A stretch of 64,000 nt of DNA, from assembly GCA_019084025.1 (NCBI GenBank), contig JAHRBI010000002.1, positions 124,001 through 188,000 of the forward strand, read 5' to 3'. This document shows, in pieces, positions 1 through 7,580 of the stretch. The notes beneath the pieces were generated by a model. The model was not told the origin of the DNA and searched no databases. It saw nothing but the letters and a program-made list of their open reading frames with translations. Both the position numbers and the translations under genes were made by a program. The DNA comes from Burkholderiaceae bacterium DAT-1 (GTDB lineage: Bacteria; Pseudomonadota; Gammaproteobacteria; Burkholderiales; Chitinimonadaceae). Position 1 is the first letter of the stretch, and each line of letters begins with the position of its first letter.

Positions 1-466
1 GAAAGGTTTCTGCGCCACGCGCTTCCGGGCCATGACACATGGCGCAATTTTGCCGAAAGACCTCCTGTCCTCGCGCAATATTGCCTTTTCCGCCTGCAGG
101 CATCGGGACTGCATTTGAGAAGTAGTAGACGATTTTGAGTTTTTCATCTTCGCTCAGTGCTTTCACCAGGCCTTCCATAAATTCATTTTTGCGTTGTCCA
201 TTGGCGAATTTACGAATCTGCGTCAGCAAATAGGCAGGATGCTGACCTGCCAGGTTGGGCACCTCGCCAATTCGGCTATTGCCGTCGCTACCGTGGCAAT
301 TGGCGCAAAACGATGCAACCTTTTCGCCGGACTTAAGCGCGGACGCACGTGACGCGGCGGTAGCATCAAATGTCTTCAGTTTGTCCAGGTCGGCATCTGC
401 GGCTGCAAACAGGGCAGAGAACAGCAATAAACTGGCGATCAAACCTTGTAAGAGGCAGCGATTCAT
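1..466 (-). CDS. Dihaem cytochrome c (c4/c553-like), truncated by the window edge
   Basis: The minus-strand frame opens with ATG at 466, preceded by an AAAGGA Shine-Dalgarno, and runs off the window start, so only the first 155 residues are visible. It begins with a Sec signal peptide (hydrophobic residues about 8-22, AAADA end). Two haem-attachment motifs follow: CANCH at residues 54-58 and CAMCH at 141-145. Two CXXCH motifs about 85 residues apart are typical of periplasmic cytochrome c4 or c553-type electron carriers that feed terminal oxidases or nitric-oxide-related reductases. Axial methionines are probably present (FMEGL, VPMPAGG) but cannot be assigned. The gene is divergent from a hemerythrin-like gene across 162 bp. 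The exact subfamily is uncertain because the C-terminus is missing. Confidence 0.85.
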   Translation of the reverse strand, partial: MNRCLLQGLIASLLLFSALFAAADADLDKLKTFDATAASRASALKSGEKVASFCANCHGSDGNSRIGEVPNLAGQHPAYLLTQIRKFANGQRKNEFMEGLVKALSEDEKLKIVYYFSNAVPMPAGGKGNIARGQEVFRQNCAMCHGPEARGAETF

Positions 467-496
467 GAGCGCAATCCTTTAAATGAAGCCGCCATA

Positions 497-599
497 TTAA
501 TGACCCTTGGGTGCATCAAATATGATTTGCCTCAAACCATTGCACAAAATCCATTGGGATCACGGTCTCGCGGTGCTCGTTAATACCACTTGGGTGCAT
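497..599. repeat. Imperfect 20-bp direct repeat between cytochrome c and hemerythrin genes
   Basis: Two 20-bp units, 497-516 and 580-599, match at 17 of 20 positions. Both begin TTAAT and end CTTGGGTGCAT. They lie in the divergent intergenic region, the second about 30 bp before the hemerythrin start. A repeated half-site here suggests a binding site for a regulator shared by the two genes. The GTGCAT core recalls NsrR half-sites (RTGCAT), but this is only a resemblance. Confidence 0.5.
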
Positions 600-628
600 A
601 ATGTGCCGATTGAAGAAAGGAGCACATC

Positions 629-1150
629 ATGCTGCCCACCGGTGATCTGGCCACGTTTGATGATCCCATGGCCATTCTGACGGTTTGTCACGGTAATTTA
701 CGCCGTTACGCCACTTTGACGGCACGTCTGGCCGAATATGTTGATGAGAATGGCTGCGGTGACGAAGCAACCGAAGCTGCAGAGCGGGTGATCCGGTATT
801 TTGCCGTTGCCGCCAAACAGCATCATCAGGATGAAGAGGATGATTTGTTCCCGGCCTTACGTGCCTTGGACGACCCGTCACTCAGTGCATTGCTGGTTGA
901 ATTGGAAGTCGAGCATCTGGCGCTCGAACAGCTCTGGATTCCCGTCTACGCATGGTTGCGTCAGGTGGCCGATGGTGTGGCAGACAGTGTGCCAAAGCGA
1001 ATGCTTGATGAGTTTGTCCTGCGTTATCCGGCACATGCGGATCGTGAGGAGCGGGAAGTGTTTCCGCATGCGAGCCGGCTAGATGCGCACACGCTCACTC
1101 GCATTGGTGAGCGTATGTCGCACCGGCGCGGGCTGGCGGTTCAGGCCTGA
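629..1150 (+). CDS. Hemerythrin-like domain protein (HHE cation-binding)
   Basis: This 173-residue cytoplasmic protein has the spaced His/Glu ligands of a hemerythrin four-helix bundle: H21 (CHGN), HHQDEE at 65-70, H96 with E100 (HLALE), and HADREE at 136-141. Such proteins bind a di-iron centre and serve in oxygen or nitric oxide sensing, iron storage or repair of iron centres. A GAAAGGAG Shine-Dalgarno lies about 8 bases before the ATG. No DNA-binding or signalling domain is attached, so it is a stand-alone hemerythrin. It is divergent from a cytochrome c gene and convergent with feoABC, a context of iron and respiration. The precise role cannot be read from sequence. Confidence 0.85.
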   Translation: MLPTGDLATFDDPMAILTVCHGNLRRYATLTARLAEYVDENGCGDEATEAAERVIRYFAVAAKQHHQDEEDDLFPALRALDDPSLSALLVELEVEHLALEQLWIPVYAWLRQVADGVADSVPKRMLDEFVLRYPAHADREEREVFPHASRLDAHTLTRIGERMSHRRGLAVQA

Positions 1151-1175
1151 GTGATCCGTATGACACGGCAAATGC

Positions 1176-1415
1176 TTAGCTTTTGCCGATCCAGATCACC
1201 CGGCGCAGATCGGGTGCGCACGCGCTTGCACATCCGCCGCACCCCTTGGCGCACCCGGATGTTTCCGCTTGCTCGATACGCAGGCGACCCCGGGCGGCCA
1301 GCGGTGCCAGCGCGAGTTGCACCTGTTCGCTGTTGAGTCCCACGGTGGCCGCCAGATCGGCCAGTAGCATACTCTTGCGAGACTCAAGCTGATTGCGGAT
1401 TTGAGCCAGAATCAT
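1176..1415 (-). CDS. feoC: FeoC-family small winged-helix protein
   Basis: This 79-residue protein starts MILAQIRNQLESR, with a winged-helix fold suggested by LLADLAATVGLNSEQV. Near the C-terminus is a cysteine cluster (GCAKGCGGCASAC) as in FeoC, where it can bind an iron-sulfur cluster. FeoC is a cytoplasmic partner that stabilises or regulates FeoB. The ATG at 1415 is preferred because GGAAAG sits 8-9 bases before it. A GTG at 1424 overlapping the feoB stop is possible but leaves no room for a ribosome site. It is the last gene of a minus-strand feoABC operon and converges on the hemerythrin gene 25 bp away. Confidence 0.85.
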   Translation of the reverse strand: MILAQIRNQLESRKSMLLADLAATVGLNSEQVQLALAPLAARGRLRIEQAETSGCAKGCGGCASACAPDLRRVIWIGKS

Positions 1416-1420
1416 GGGGA

Positions 1421-3649
1421 TCACTTTCCTTTAAGGCGCGTGCGGCGACTGCTGCTTTGCCATAGACCCGTCGCCACCAGAATCGACATGACAATGCCAA
1501 TCGGTAGCAATGGAATCGGATGGCTGGCGCTGCCCAGTTGGTAGTAGGTCACCGCAATCAGCCAGGCCAGACTCAGTGTCCAGATGGCGCTGAACACGGT
1601 CCATTTCAAGCCGATTTCCTTGCGCATGGCAGATAGCACCGCCACACAAGGGGTATACAGCAGCACAAACAGCATATAGGCATAGGCTGCGCGCAGATTA
1701 CCGAAGCGCGCATGAATGGCATCCATGCCGCGAGAGGCGGTTTCCTGGCTATGCGCGGCTTTTTCCTGAGCGTCGCCCATATTGATTGGATCTGTGAGGC
1801 GGGTAGCCAGCTTGCCCATGTTTTCAGGAATCGTAGAGAGTGCGTTCAGCAGACGGTCTGTGACCGTGCCCGCTTCTTCTGCTTCAACCTCGCCACCGGC
1901 AAGACGCTGATAGCTGGCCACGAGCGTACCTGCTACGACTTCCTTGGCCAGCACCCCTGTCACAACACCCACGGTGGCAGGCCAGTTGTCCGGATTGATC
2001 CCCATTGGATGCAGGGCGGGCGTAATCGCGCGGGAAACATCTGCCAGAACCGAAGTATCCGGCGCATCAGGATTGAAATGTGCGCCTTCGGTTTGAATGG
2101 CAGACAGCAGATTAATGACCAGCACCATTGGCACAATCATAGAGCCGGCACCGGTAATAAATCCGGTGAGTCGCATCCAGGCCTGCCTGAATACATTGCG
2201 CATATTGGGCCAATGCCAAGCCGGGAGTTCCATCACGCTGGGAGTCTTATCTGCGGCTAGCAGGGTACTATGCAGCAGCAAGCCGGTTGCAAGTGCAACG
2301 GTCAGACCGGCAAGGTAGAGCGACATCACCACCAGACCACCACTATTGGGGAAGAATACCGCCGCAAACAGTGCGTAGACGGGCAGACGCGCGCCGCAGG
2401 AAATAAAGGGAATCATCATCGATGACAGAATGCGGCTCGATCGGCTTTCCAGCGTCCGAGTAGCCATCACCGCTGGGACGTTACAGCCAAATCCCACGAT
2501 CATTGGCACAAACGCCCTGCCCGGCAGTCCCATCGCACGCATTAAGCGGTCGATCACAAAGGCGGCACGCGCCAGATAGCCGCAGTCTTCCAGAATGCCC
2601 AGACCCAAGTAGAGACAGGCGATCGTCGGAATAAAGCCCGAGACAGTCTTGATGCCTTCGCCAATGCCGTTACCAAGCACAAAGCCCAGCCAGTTGGGTA
2701 AACCAGCCCAGCTCACAATATCATTAGGCAATTGCACAAAGAGTGCCTCTGCCACGCCATTAAATGCATCGATCATGGTGCCACCGAACTGAATGGCCCA
2801 AGCAAACAGCAGGTACATCACGAAACCGAAGAGCGGGATACCTGTCCAGCGGCCAAGTGCAATCCGGTCAATACGACGATCATTGAGATCGGGCTCTTTG
2901 GGAACGGCACGGACGGCTTGGTCGCGAATGCGGACAATCGCGCTAAATCGCGCATCGGCAATGGCAATATCGGCATCGTCACCATATGCATCGGCTAGTT
3001 CTGCAGATACCGACGCGAGGGCATCGGCGTCAACTTCAATGTCGCAACCTTCCAGCGCGGCCAGCGCATCGGCACGATTCAACCCACGTGTGGAAAGGCG
3101 ACTGACAGCTGTTTCAATGGCATCCCCATACGCGATGAGTGCGGGCGCTGCCGGAAGGGGCTGTCTCAGTTGCGCGCGCAGCGGTGCAATGCCCTCGTCG
3201 TTGGTCGATACGACTTCAATCACCGGCACGCCAAGTGCTGCGGAGAGTGCCGACGCATCGACGATCAATCCTTGCTTGCGTGCAAGATCGCTCATGCCCA
3301 GCAGCACCAGCATGGGATGACCAAGTTCGATCAGCTGCAATGTAAGAAATAGCTGACGTTCCAGCTGGCGTGCATCAAGCAGATTCAGGATGAGTCCCGA
3401 CGCATGTCCGCTCAGGTAGTCGCGAGCAACTGCTTCATCGACACCCCCCCCTTCGGTCAGGCTGTAGAGGCCGGGCAAGTCAACAATGGTCACCGACTCG
3501 CCATCCAGTGTGAATTCACCGGTTTTACGTTCGACTGTCACACCCGGCCAGTTACCGACAACTTGCCGGCTGCCCGTGAGCTGGTTAAATAGCGTAGTTT
3601 TGCCGCAGTTCGGATTACCAATCAGGGCAAGCTGACGAATGACGCTCAT
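1421..3649 (-). CDS. feoB: Ferrous iron transport protein B, GTPase-permease
   Basis: This 742-residue inner-membrane Fe(II) transporter has an N-terminal G domain: G1 GNPNCGKTT (11-19), switch region NWPGVTVE (33-40) and G3 DLPG (57-60). A helical linker and then a membrane domain with the two Gate-type segments follow (FGCNVPAVMATRT, ISCGARLPVY). The length is normal for the family. An oddity is the G4 motif, which reads GMSD (118-121) where FeoB proteins normally have NMxD. The guanine-contacting asparagine is therefore glycine, while the aspartate is kept. The start overlaps the feoA stop by ATGA, so translation is coupled, and the stop is followed closely by feoC. Confidence 0.95.
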   Translation of the reverse strand: MSVIRQLALIGNPNCGKTTLFNQLTGSRQVVGNWPGVTVERKTGEFTLDGESVTIVDLPGLYSLTEGGGVDEAVARDYLSGHASGLILNLLDARQLERQLFLTLQLIELGHPMLVLLGMSDLARKQGLIVDASALSAALGVPVIEVVSTNDEGIAPLRAQLRQPLPAAPALIAYGDAIETAVSRLSTRGLNRADALAALEGCDIEVDADALASVSAELADAYGDDADIAIADARFSAIVRIRDQAVRAVPKEPDLNDRRIDRIALGRWTGIPLFGFVMYLLFAWAIQFGGTMIDAFNGVAEALFVQLPNDIVSWAGLPNWLGFVLGNGIGEGIKTVSGFIPTIACLYLGLGILEDCGYLARAAFVIDRLMRAMGLPGRAFVPMIVGFGCNVPAVMATRTLESRSSRILSSMMIPFISCGARLPVYALFAAVFFPNSGGLVVMSLYLAGLTVALATGLLLHSTLLAADKTPSVMELPAWHWPNMRNVFRQAWMRLTGFITGAGSMIVPMVLVINLLSAIQTEGAHFNPDAPDTSVLADVSRAITPALHPMGINPDNWPATVGVVTGVLAKEVVAGTLVASYQRLAGGEVEAEEAGTVTDRLLNALSTIPENMGKLATRLTDPINMGDAQEKAAHSQETASRGMDAIHARFGNLRAAYAYMLFVLLYTPCVAVLSAMRKEIGLKWTVFSAIWTLSLAWLIAVTYYQLGSASHPIPLLPIGIVMSILVATGLWQSSSRRTRLKGK

Positions 3650-3906
3650 GCTGCCCCCACCGGTGTAATGGCCAGTGCATCAGCTTCAAAGCGACGCAAC
3701 GCAAAGTTAGCGCCGCGCACCTGAATTTCGATCGGGTCACCTAATGGTGCGCGTCGTAGGACTTCAAGCATGGCACCGGGCGTCAGACCCAGCGCAAGCA
3801 AGCGCCTGCGCAGAGGGGATGGCCCGATCAGATAGCCGTCAATACTTGCAGATTGCCCCGGTTGCAGGCTGGAGAGCGTAAGCGGTGTGTCACGATGCGT
3901 ATTCAT
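3646..3906 (-). CDS. feoA: Ferrous iron transport protein A
   Basis: This 86-residue SH3-like protein has the FeoA core: LSSLQPGQSASIDGYL, then LLALGLTPGAMLEVLRRAPLGDPIEIQV, and ends in a beta-rich ALRRFEADAL. FeoA interacts with the cytoplasmic side of FeoB and is needed for Fe(II) uptake. It is the first gene of feoABC and overlaps feoB by four bases. No Shine-Dalgarno precedes the ATG at 3906. A perfect TATAAT ends only 8 bases before it, so the mRNA probably begins at or next to the start codon. No in-frame alternative start fits the conserved N-terminus better. Confidence 0.93.
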   Translation of the reverse strand: MNTHRDTPLTLSSLQPGQSASIDGYLIGPSPLRRRLLALGLTPGAMLEVLRRAPLGDPIEIQVRGANFALRRFEADALAITPVGAA

Positions 3907-3909
3907 AGA

Positions 3910-3924
3910 TGAGAATTATACGCA
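3910..3924 (-). promoter_or_regulatory. feoA -10 box overlapped by a Fur-like box
   Basis: On the minus strand TGCGTATAATTCTCA matches the Fur 7-1-7 consensus (TGATAAT-N-ATTATCA) at 10 of 14 positions. It contains a perfect TATAAT (3915-3920). No convincing -35 hexamer is placed 16-18 bases upstream; an FNR-type box is there instead. Fur covering the -10 would repress feo when iron is plentiful, the usual logic for this operon. The transcript would start at about 3906-3908. Confidence 0.6.
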
Positions 3925-3941
3925 TTTAAACTCTACTTGGC

Positions 3942-3955
3942 ATGATCAACATCAA
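3942..3955 (-). promoter_or_regulatory. FNR/ANR-type box upstream of feoA
   Basis: The minus strand reads TTGATgttgATCAT, matching the FNR consensus TTGAT-N4-ATCAA at 9 of 10 defined positions. Its centre (3948.5) is about 41 bases upstream of the start expected from the TATAAT at 3915-3920, the class II activation position. It also overlaps an 8-bp inverted repeat (TGATCAAC at 3943-3950, GTTGATCA at 3959-3966). The expected effect is anaerobic induction of Fe(II) uptake, as known for feo in enterobacteria. Confidence 0.6.
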
Positions 3956-4046
3956 ACCGTTGATCAACTGCATGTGAGAAACACAAACATTTGATTCAAT
4001 TCGCGAAGCACCGGTCAGGCAAGCAGGACTGCGAGCAGGTATCAAG

Positions 4047-4073
4047 CAAAAGGCCCCACCGAAGTGAGGCCTT
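4047..4073 (-). terminator. Terminator of the tRNA-Leu gene
   Basis: On the minus strand a 10-bp stem (AAGGCCTCAC with GTGGGGCCTT, one G-U pair) closes a TTCG tetraloop and ends in TTTT. It starts 6 bases after the CCA of tRNA-Leu. Confidence 0.8.
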
Positions 4074-4078
4074 GTGTC

Positions 4079-4163
4079 TGGTGCCCGGAACCGGAATCGA
4101 ACCGGTACAGCTTGCGCCGAGGGATTTTAAGTCCCTTGTGTCTACCAATTTCACCATCCGGGC
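4079..4163 (-). tRNA. tRNA-Leu (anticodon TAA)
   Basis: This is an 85-base class II tRNA with CCA encoded. The acceptor GCCCGGA pairs with TCCGGGC, the anticodon arm GGGACTTAAAATCCC presents TAA, and there is a long variable arm and a TTCGATT T-loop. It is a single gene with its own promoter and terminator, in the gap between feoABC and ldhA. Confidence 0.96.
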
Positions 4164-4173
4164 GAGGGGGCGA

Positions 4174-4201
4174 ATTGTAACACGAAGTGCGCACGGTGGA
4201 A
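4174..4201 (-). promoter_or_regulatory. Promoter of tRNA-Leu
   Basis: On the minus strand TTCCAC (4196-4201) and TACAAT (4174-4179) are spaced by 16 bp. The start would be about 10 bases before the mature 5' end. Confidence 0.55.
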
Positions 4202-4218
4202 GTGCTTTGGTGGTGTGA

Positions 4219-5211
4219 TCAGGGGACTTGATTATGAAGTGGCTCGCCGGACTCGAATACACGAATATTGTCGAGTGTCGTGTCCGCAATATTGGCGAGT
4301 GCCTCCTGTGTTAGAAAACCCTGATGCGAAGTAACGAGCACATTCGGGAATGTAATCAGGCGTGCAAGGACATCATCATTCAGTCCGGTGTCGGATAGGT
4401 TCTCGAAAAACACGCCTTCTTCAAGCTCGTACACATCCAGTGCCACCCCTCCAAGCCGATGCTGCTTCACCGCATCCAGCAAGGCTGCGGTATCAACAAT
4501 GCCTCCCCGACTGGTGTTCACCAGGATGGCACTTTCCTTCATCAGGCGAAGGGCATGCGCATTGATCAGATGGTGGCTTTCCGAGGTGAGCGGGAGGTGC
4601 AGTGACACGATATCGGCTGTTTCAAGCAAATCATCCAAGGCCACATATTCGGTGCCCGTCGTCGCGGCAAATGCGTCATCTGGCGCAATGTCGTACAGCA
4701 AAACGCGACAACCAAAGCCGCGAGCAATGCGTGCAGCGACCTTGCCGATTTTTCCAGTTCCGACAATTCCGAACGTTTTTCCAAACAAATCGAACCCGAC
4801 GAGTCCCTCCAGTGAGAAGTTGGCATCGCGAATACGATCATGCGCGCGGTGAATTTTCCGAACCAGGCAGAGCAGTAATGCAAATGCATGTTCGGCAACC
4901 GCATGGGGAGAGTATGCAGGTACGCGGACGATGCTGATCCCGAGTGCACGTGCTGTTGTCAGATCAATGCCGTTGTAGCCTGCCGCGCGCAAGGCAATCA
5001 ATCGTGTTCCGCCCGCACTGAGTTGTGCCAGCGTAGGGGCATCAATGCGGCAATTTACAAATGGGCAAACCACCGGAAAGCCGCGTGCGAGCACGGCTGT
5101 GTCCAGATGCAATCGTGGTTCGTAAAATTGCAATTCGTGGCCGAACTGGCGATTGGCCCGTTCAAAGGACTCGCGATCATAGGCGTGGGTATCAAATACG
5201 GCGACGCGCAT
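4219..5211 (-). CDS. ldhA: D-lactate dehydrogenase (fermentative, NAD-dependent 2-hydroxyacid dehydrogenase)
   Basis: This 330-residue cytoplasmic enzyme interconverts pyruvate and D-lactate with NADH. It has the D-isomer 2-hydroxyacid dehydrogenase fold: substrate-domain loop ALRAAGYNGID (73-83), NAD-binding GTGKIG (151-156), NTSRGGIVD with the catalytic Arg region, a Glu in the YELEEG segment, and a catalytic His in TSHQGFLT near residue 296. Length and motifs match LdhA of gamma- and betaproteobacteria better than the phosphoglycerate or hydroxypyruvate branches. The ATG has a GGGAG Shine-Dalgarno 6 bases upstream. It is divergent from murB and seems to be a single-gene unit. A related hydroxyacid substrate cannot be excluded. 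Confidence 0.88.
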   Translation of the reverse strand: MRVAVFDTHAYDRESFERANRQFGHELQFYEPRLHLDTAVLARGFPVVCPFVNCRIDAPTLAQLSAGGTRLIALRAAGYNGIDLTTARALGISIVRVPAYSPHAVAEHAFALLLCLVRKIHRAHDRIRDANFSLEGLVGFDLFGKTFGIVGTGKIGKVAARIARGFGCRVLLYDIAPDDAFAATTGTEYVALDDLLETADIVSLHLPLTSESHHLINAHALRLMKESAILVNTSRGGIVDTAALLDAVKQHRLGGVALDVYELEEGVFFENLSDTGLNDDVLARLITFPNVLVTSHQGFLTQEALANIADTTLDNIRVFESGEPLHNQVP

Positions 5212-5267
5212 GGTGTGCTCCCTGCATATCTTGTTTTATTCGCCGACGGGATCGGCGCTGTCATGGT

Positions 5268-5273
5268 TATAAT
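5268..5273 (+). promoter_or_regulatory. -10 box upstream of murB
   Basis: A perfect TATAAT preceded by TGGT lies 32 bases before the murB start. No recognisable -35 exists at the right spacing, so it is at best an extended -10 type promoter. Similar GGTTATAAT strings precede the SPOR and antiporter genes in this window. Confidence 0.4.
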
Positions 5274-5305
5274 CATCAGCCTGAAATTCGCGGAAAGCCA
5301 GCCCG

Positions 5306-6310
5306 ATGGGTGCAATTCTTCAAGATGTTGATCTGCAGGCACACAATACGCTTGCCTTGCCTGCCCGGGCTGAGCACTTTGCCGTGCTGGACGAACTGTC
5401 CCTGCTGGATGAGATTCGTGCGCAGTTTTCTGCGGAGCAGATTCATGTGCTGGGCGGCGGCTCAAATCTCTGGTTACCCGAGCGAGTGAGGGGACTGGTG
5501 CTTCAGGTTGCACTCAAAGGCAAGACCCTGACCCGGGAAGACGCCGATCATCGCTACATTACCGCATCGGCAGGCGAAAACTGGCACGATCTGGTTCTGT
5601 GGACGCTGGCGCAGGGCTGGGGCGGCTTGGAAAATCTCTCGCTTATTCCGGGGACAGTCGGCGCGGCGCCGGTACAAAATGTCGGCGCATACGGGGTCGA
5701 AATTGCAGATCGCTTTCACTCGCTGACAGCTGTGAATCTGGACGATGGCCAGCTGCACATCTTTACGGCGGACATGTGTCAATTTGCATATCGTCACAGC
5801 ATCTTCAAACGGCCAGACGCCGGCCGCTGGCTGATTACCGCAGTGACATTTCGTTTGCCGCGCGTCTGGACGCCTGTGCTGGGCTACGGCGATCTTGCCG
5901 CTCGCTTGGCCAGTGGTATACCCACGCCCGTCGAGGTAGCAGATGCTGTTATGGCAATTCGTCGCAGTAAGCTACCTGATCCAGCCGTGATCCCGAACGC
6001 AGGCAGTTTTTTCCACAATCCGGTGGTGGAGCAGGAGGTGGCTGCAGCACTTAAATCCCGTTACCCAGCACTTCCGGTTTACCCGCAAGCGGATGGCCGG
6101 GTGAAACTTGCAGCTGGTTGGCTGATCGAGCAGTGCGGCTGGAAAGGACGAACGCTGGGGCACGCAGGCATGTTTGACAAGCAGGCGCTGGTACTGGTTA
6201 ATCATGGCGGCGCCGTGAGTGCAGATATTGCAGCAGTTTGTGCTGCCGTGCGTGCCGACGTGCTGACCCGTTTCGGCGTGAGCCTTAATCCGGAGCCGAT
6301 ACGTTGGTAA
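5306..6310 (+). CDS. murB: UDP-N-acetylenolpyruvoylglucosamine reductase
   Basis: This 334-residue cytoplasmic flavoenzyme reduces UDP-GlcNAc-enolpyruvate to UDP-MurNAc, the second committed step of peptidoglycan synthesis. The FAD-binding segment is seen in LGGGSNLW and IPGTVGAAPVQNVGAYG. The substrate motif is YRHSIFK. The catalytic serine lies in NAGSFFHNP, and the C-terminal glutamate in NPEPIRW. The arrangement is that of the long, E. coli-type MurB. It stands alone on plus, divergent from ldhA. Its last 26 bases overlap the end of the convergent waaA. Confidence 0.95.
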   Translation: MGAILQDVDLQAHNTLALPARAEHFAVLDELSLLDEIRAQFSAEQIHVLGGGSNLWLPERVRGLVLQVALKGKTLTREDADHRYITASAGENWHDLVLWTLAQGWGGLENLSLIPGTVGAAPVQNVGAYGVEIADRFHSLTAVNLDDGQLHIFTADMCQFAYRHSIFKRPDAGRWLITAVTFRLPRVWTPVLGYGDLAARLASGIPTPVEVADAVMAIRRSKLPDPAVIPNAGSFFHNPVVEQEVAAALKSRYPALPVYPQADGRVKLAAGWLIEQCGWKGRTLGHAGMFDKQALVLVNHGGAVSADIAAVCAAVRADVLTRFGVSLNPEPIRW

Positions 6311-7580
6311 GCTGCGTTTTGGCTGGCAGCATCGCAATCACGCGTTCGACTGCTCCTTTATGTTTGTTCACCAACGCGCGCCCTGCAATCCGCATCTCAT
6401 TGCGGGTAGACGGATCGTCCAGTAAGCGGGATACCGTATCAATCAATTCGCTGGCATCCTGAACCTGACGAGCCGCACCCGCAGCCAGTGCTTCAGCGGT
6501 TGCTTCGGGGAAATTGAATGTCGATGGGCCAAATACCACAGGACAACCCAAGGCACATGGCTCGATCACATTGTGACAGCCAAACGCCAGCAGGCTACCG
6601 CCAACAAATGCGACATCCACTGCTGACAACCAGGCCGTCATCTCGCCCATCGAATCACCCAGAATCACCTGCGTGCCCGCAGGCAGGGGCGATGTTCCAT
6701 CCCACTGACTGCGCCTGACATAGGTGAGGGCATGCTGATCCAGTAGATCGGCAACCTCATCAAAGCGTTCGGGGTGGCGTGGTACCAGAATGAGCAATGC
6801 ATGCGCAGCCCAGGGAGAACAGGCCAGTTGCGCCAGAATCAGCGCCTCTTCCCCTTCGCGGGTACTCGCTGCCAGCCATGTAGGTTGTTTGCCAATCGTT
6901 TTACGCCATTGCCGCCCCTGATCGATCAGTCGTTGCCCGGGGTGGAAATCAAACTTCAGATTGCCGCTGACCTGAATGGCAGGCGCAAACGAGCCAGCCA
7001 GTTCGCGCAATTTGCGCGCTGCCTCATCGCTTTGCGCTGCGATGCCGCTCAGCTCCCCGAGCGCCGGTGCAATCAGATGGCGGATACGCATATAACCGGC
7101 AAGCGATTTGTCTGATAAGCGTGCGTTGACTACATACACTGGCACACCCAGCTGCTTGGCAAAATGGAACAGATTGGGCCACAGTTCCGTTTCCAGAATC
7201 AGTCCAACGTCAGGCCGGTAATGGCGCAGGAAGCGTTTGACGGCGCCTGGCTGGTCGTAGGGCAGATAGGCTTGCAGGATCCCGTCACCAAACAGCTTGC
7301 GAGCCGTGTCGCGGCCGGTTGGTGTCATGCCGGTCATCAAAATCTGATGATGGGGATAATGCTGCTGCAGCGCCCGGATCAGCGGGGCTGCCGCGCGAGT
7401 TTCACCCACCGAAACGGAGTGTACCCATAAAATAGGTTTGGCTTCGATCGCAGGATAGTAACCGAAGCGCTCGCCCCAGTGATCGGCATAGCCTGCGATC
7501 TGTCTGCTGCGACGCCACAGATAAAGCATGATCAGCGGCGTGGCCAGATACCAGGCCAGGCTGTACAGGCGTCTTAGCAT
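6285..7580 (-). CDS. waaA: 3-deoxy-D-manno-octulosonic acid (Kdo) transferase
   Basis: This 431-residue inner-membrane-anchored glycosyltransferase attaches Kdo from CMP-Kdo to lipid A. It begins with a short membrane anchor (LYSLAWYLATPLIMLYLW). It has the catalytic glutamate motif WVHSVSVGE, the GMTPTGRDTA segment, ETELWPN, and a GT-B C-terminal nucleotide domain with FVGGSL and HNVIEP. The length matches the family. The start overlaps the waaC stop by seven bases, so the two are co-transcribed. The 3' end overlaps murB convergently. Whether it adds one or two Kdo residues cannot be read from sequence. Confidence 0.95.
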   Translation of the reverse strand: MLRRLYSLAWYLATPLIMLYLWRRSRQIAGYADHWGERFGYYPAIEAKPILWVHSVSVGETRAAAPLIRALQQHYPHHQILMTGMTPTGRDTARKLFGDGILQAYLPYDQPGAVKRFLRHYRPDVGLILETELWPNLFHFAKQLGVPVYVVNARLSDKSLAGYMRIRHLIAPALGELSGIAAQSDEAARKLRELAGSFAPAIQVSGNLKFDFHPGQRLIDQGRQWRKTIGKQPTWLAASTREGEEALILAQLACSPWAAHALLILVPRHPERFDEVADLLDQHALTYVRRSQWDGTSPLPAGTQVILGDSMGEMTAWLSAVDVAFVGGSLLAFGCHNVIEPCALGCPVVFGPSTFNFPEATAEALAAGAARQVQDASELIDTVSRLLDDPSTRNEMRIAGRALVNKHKGAVERVIAMLPAKTQLTNVSAPD

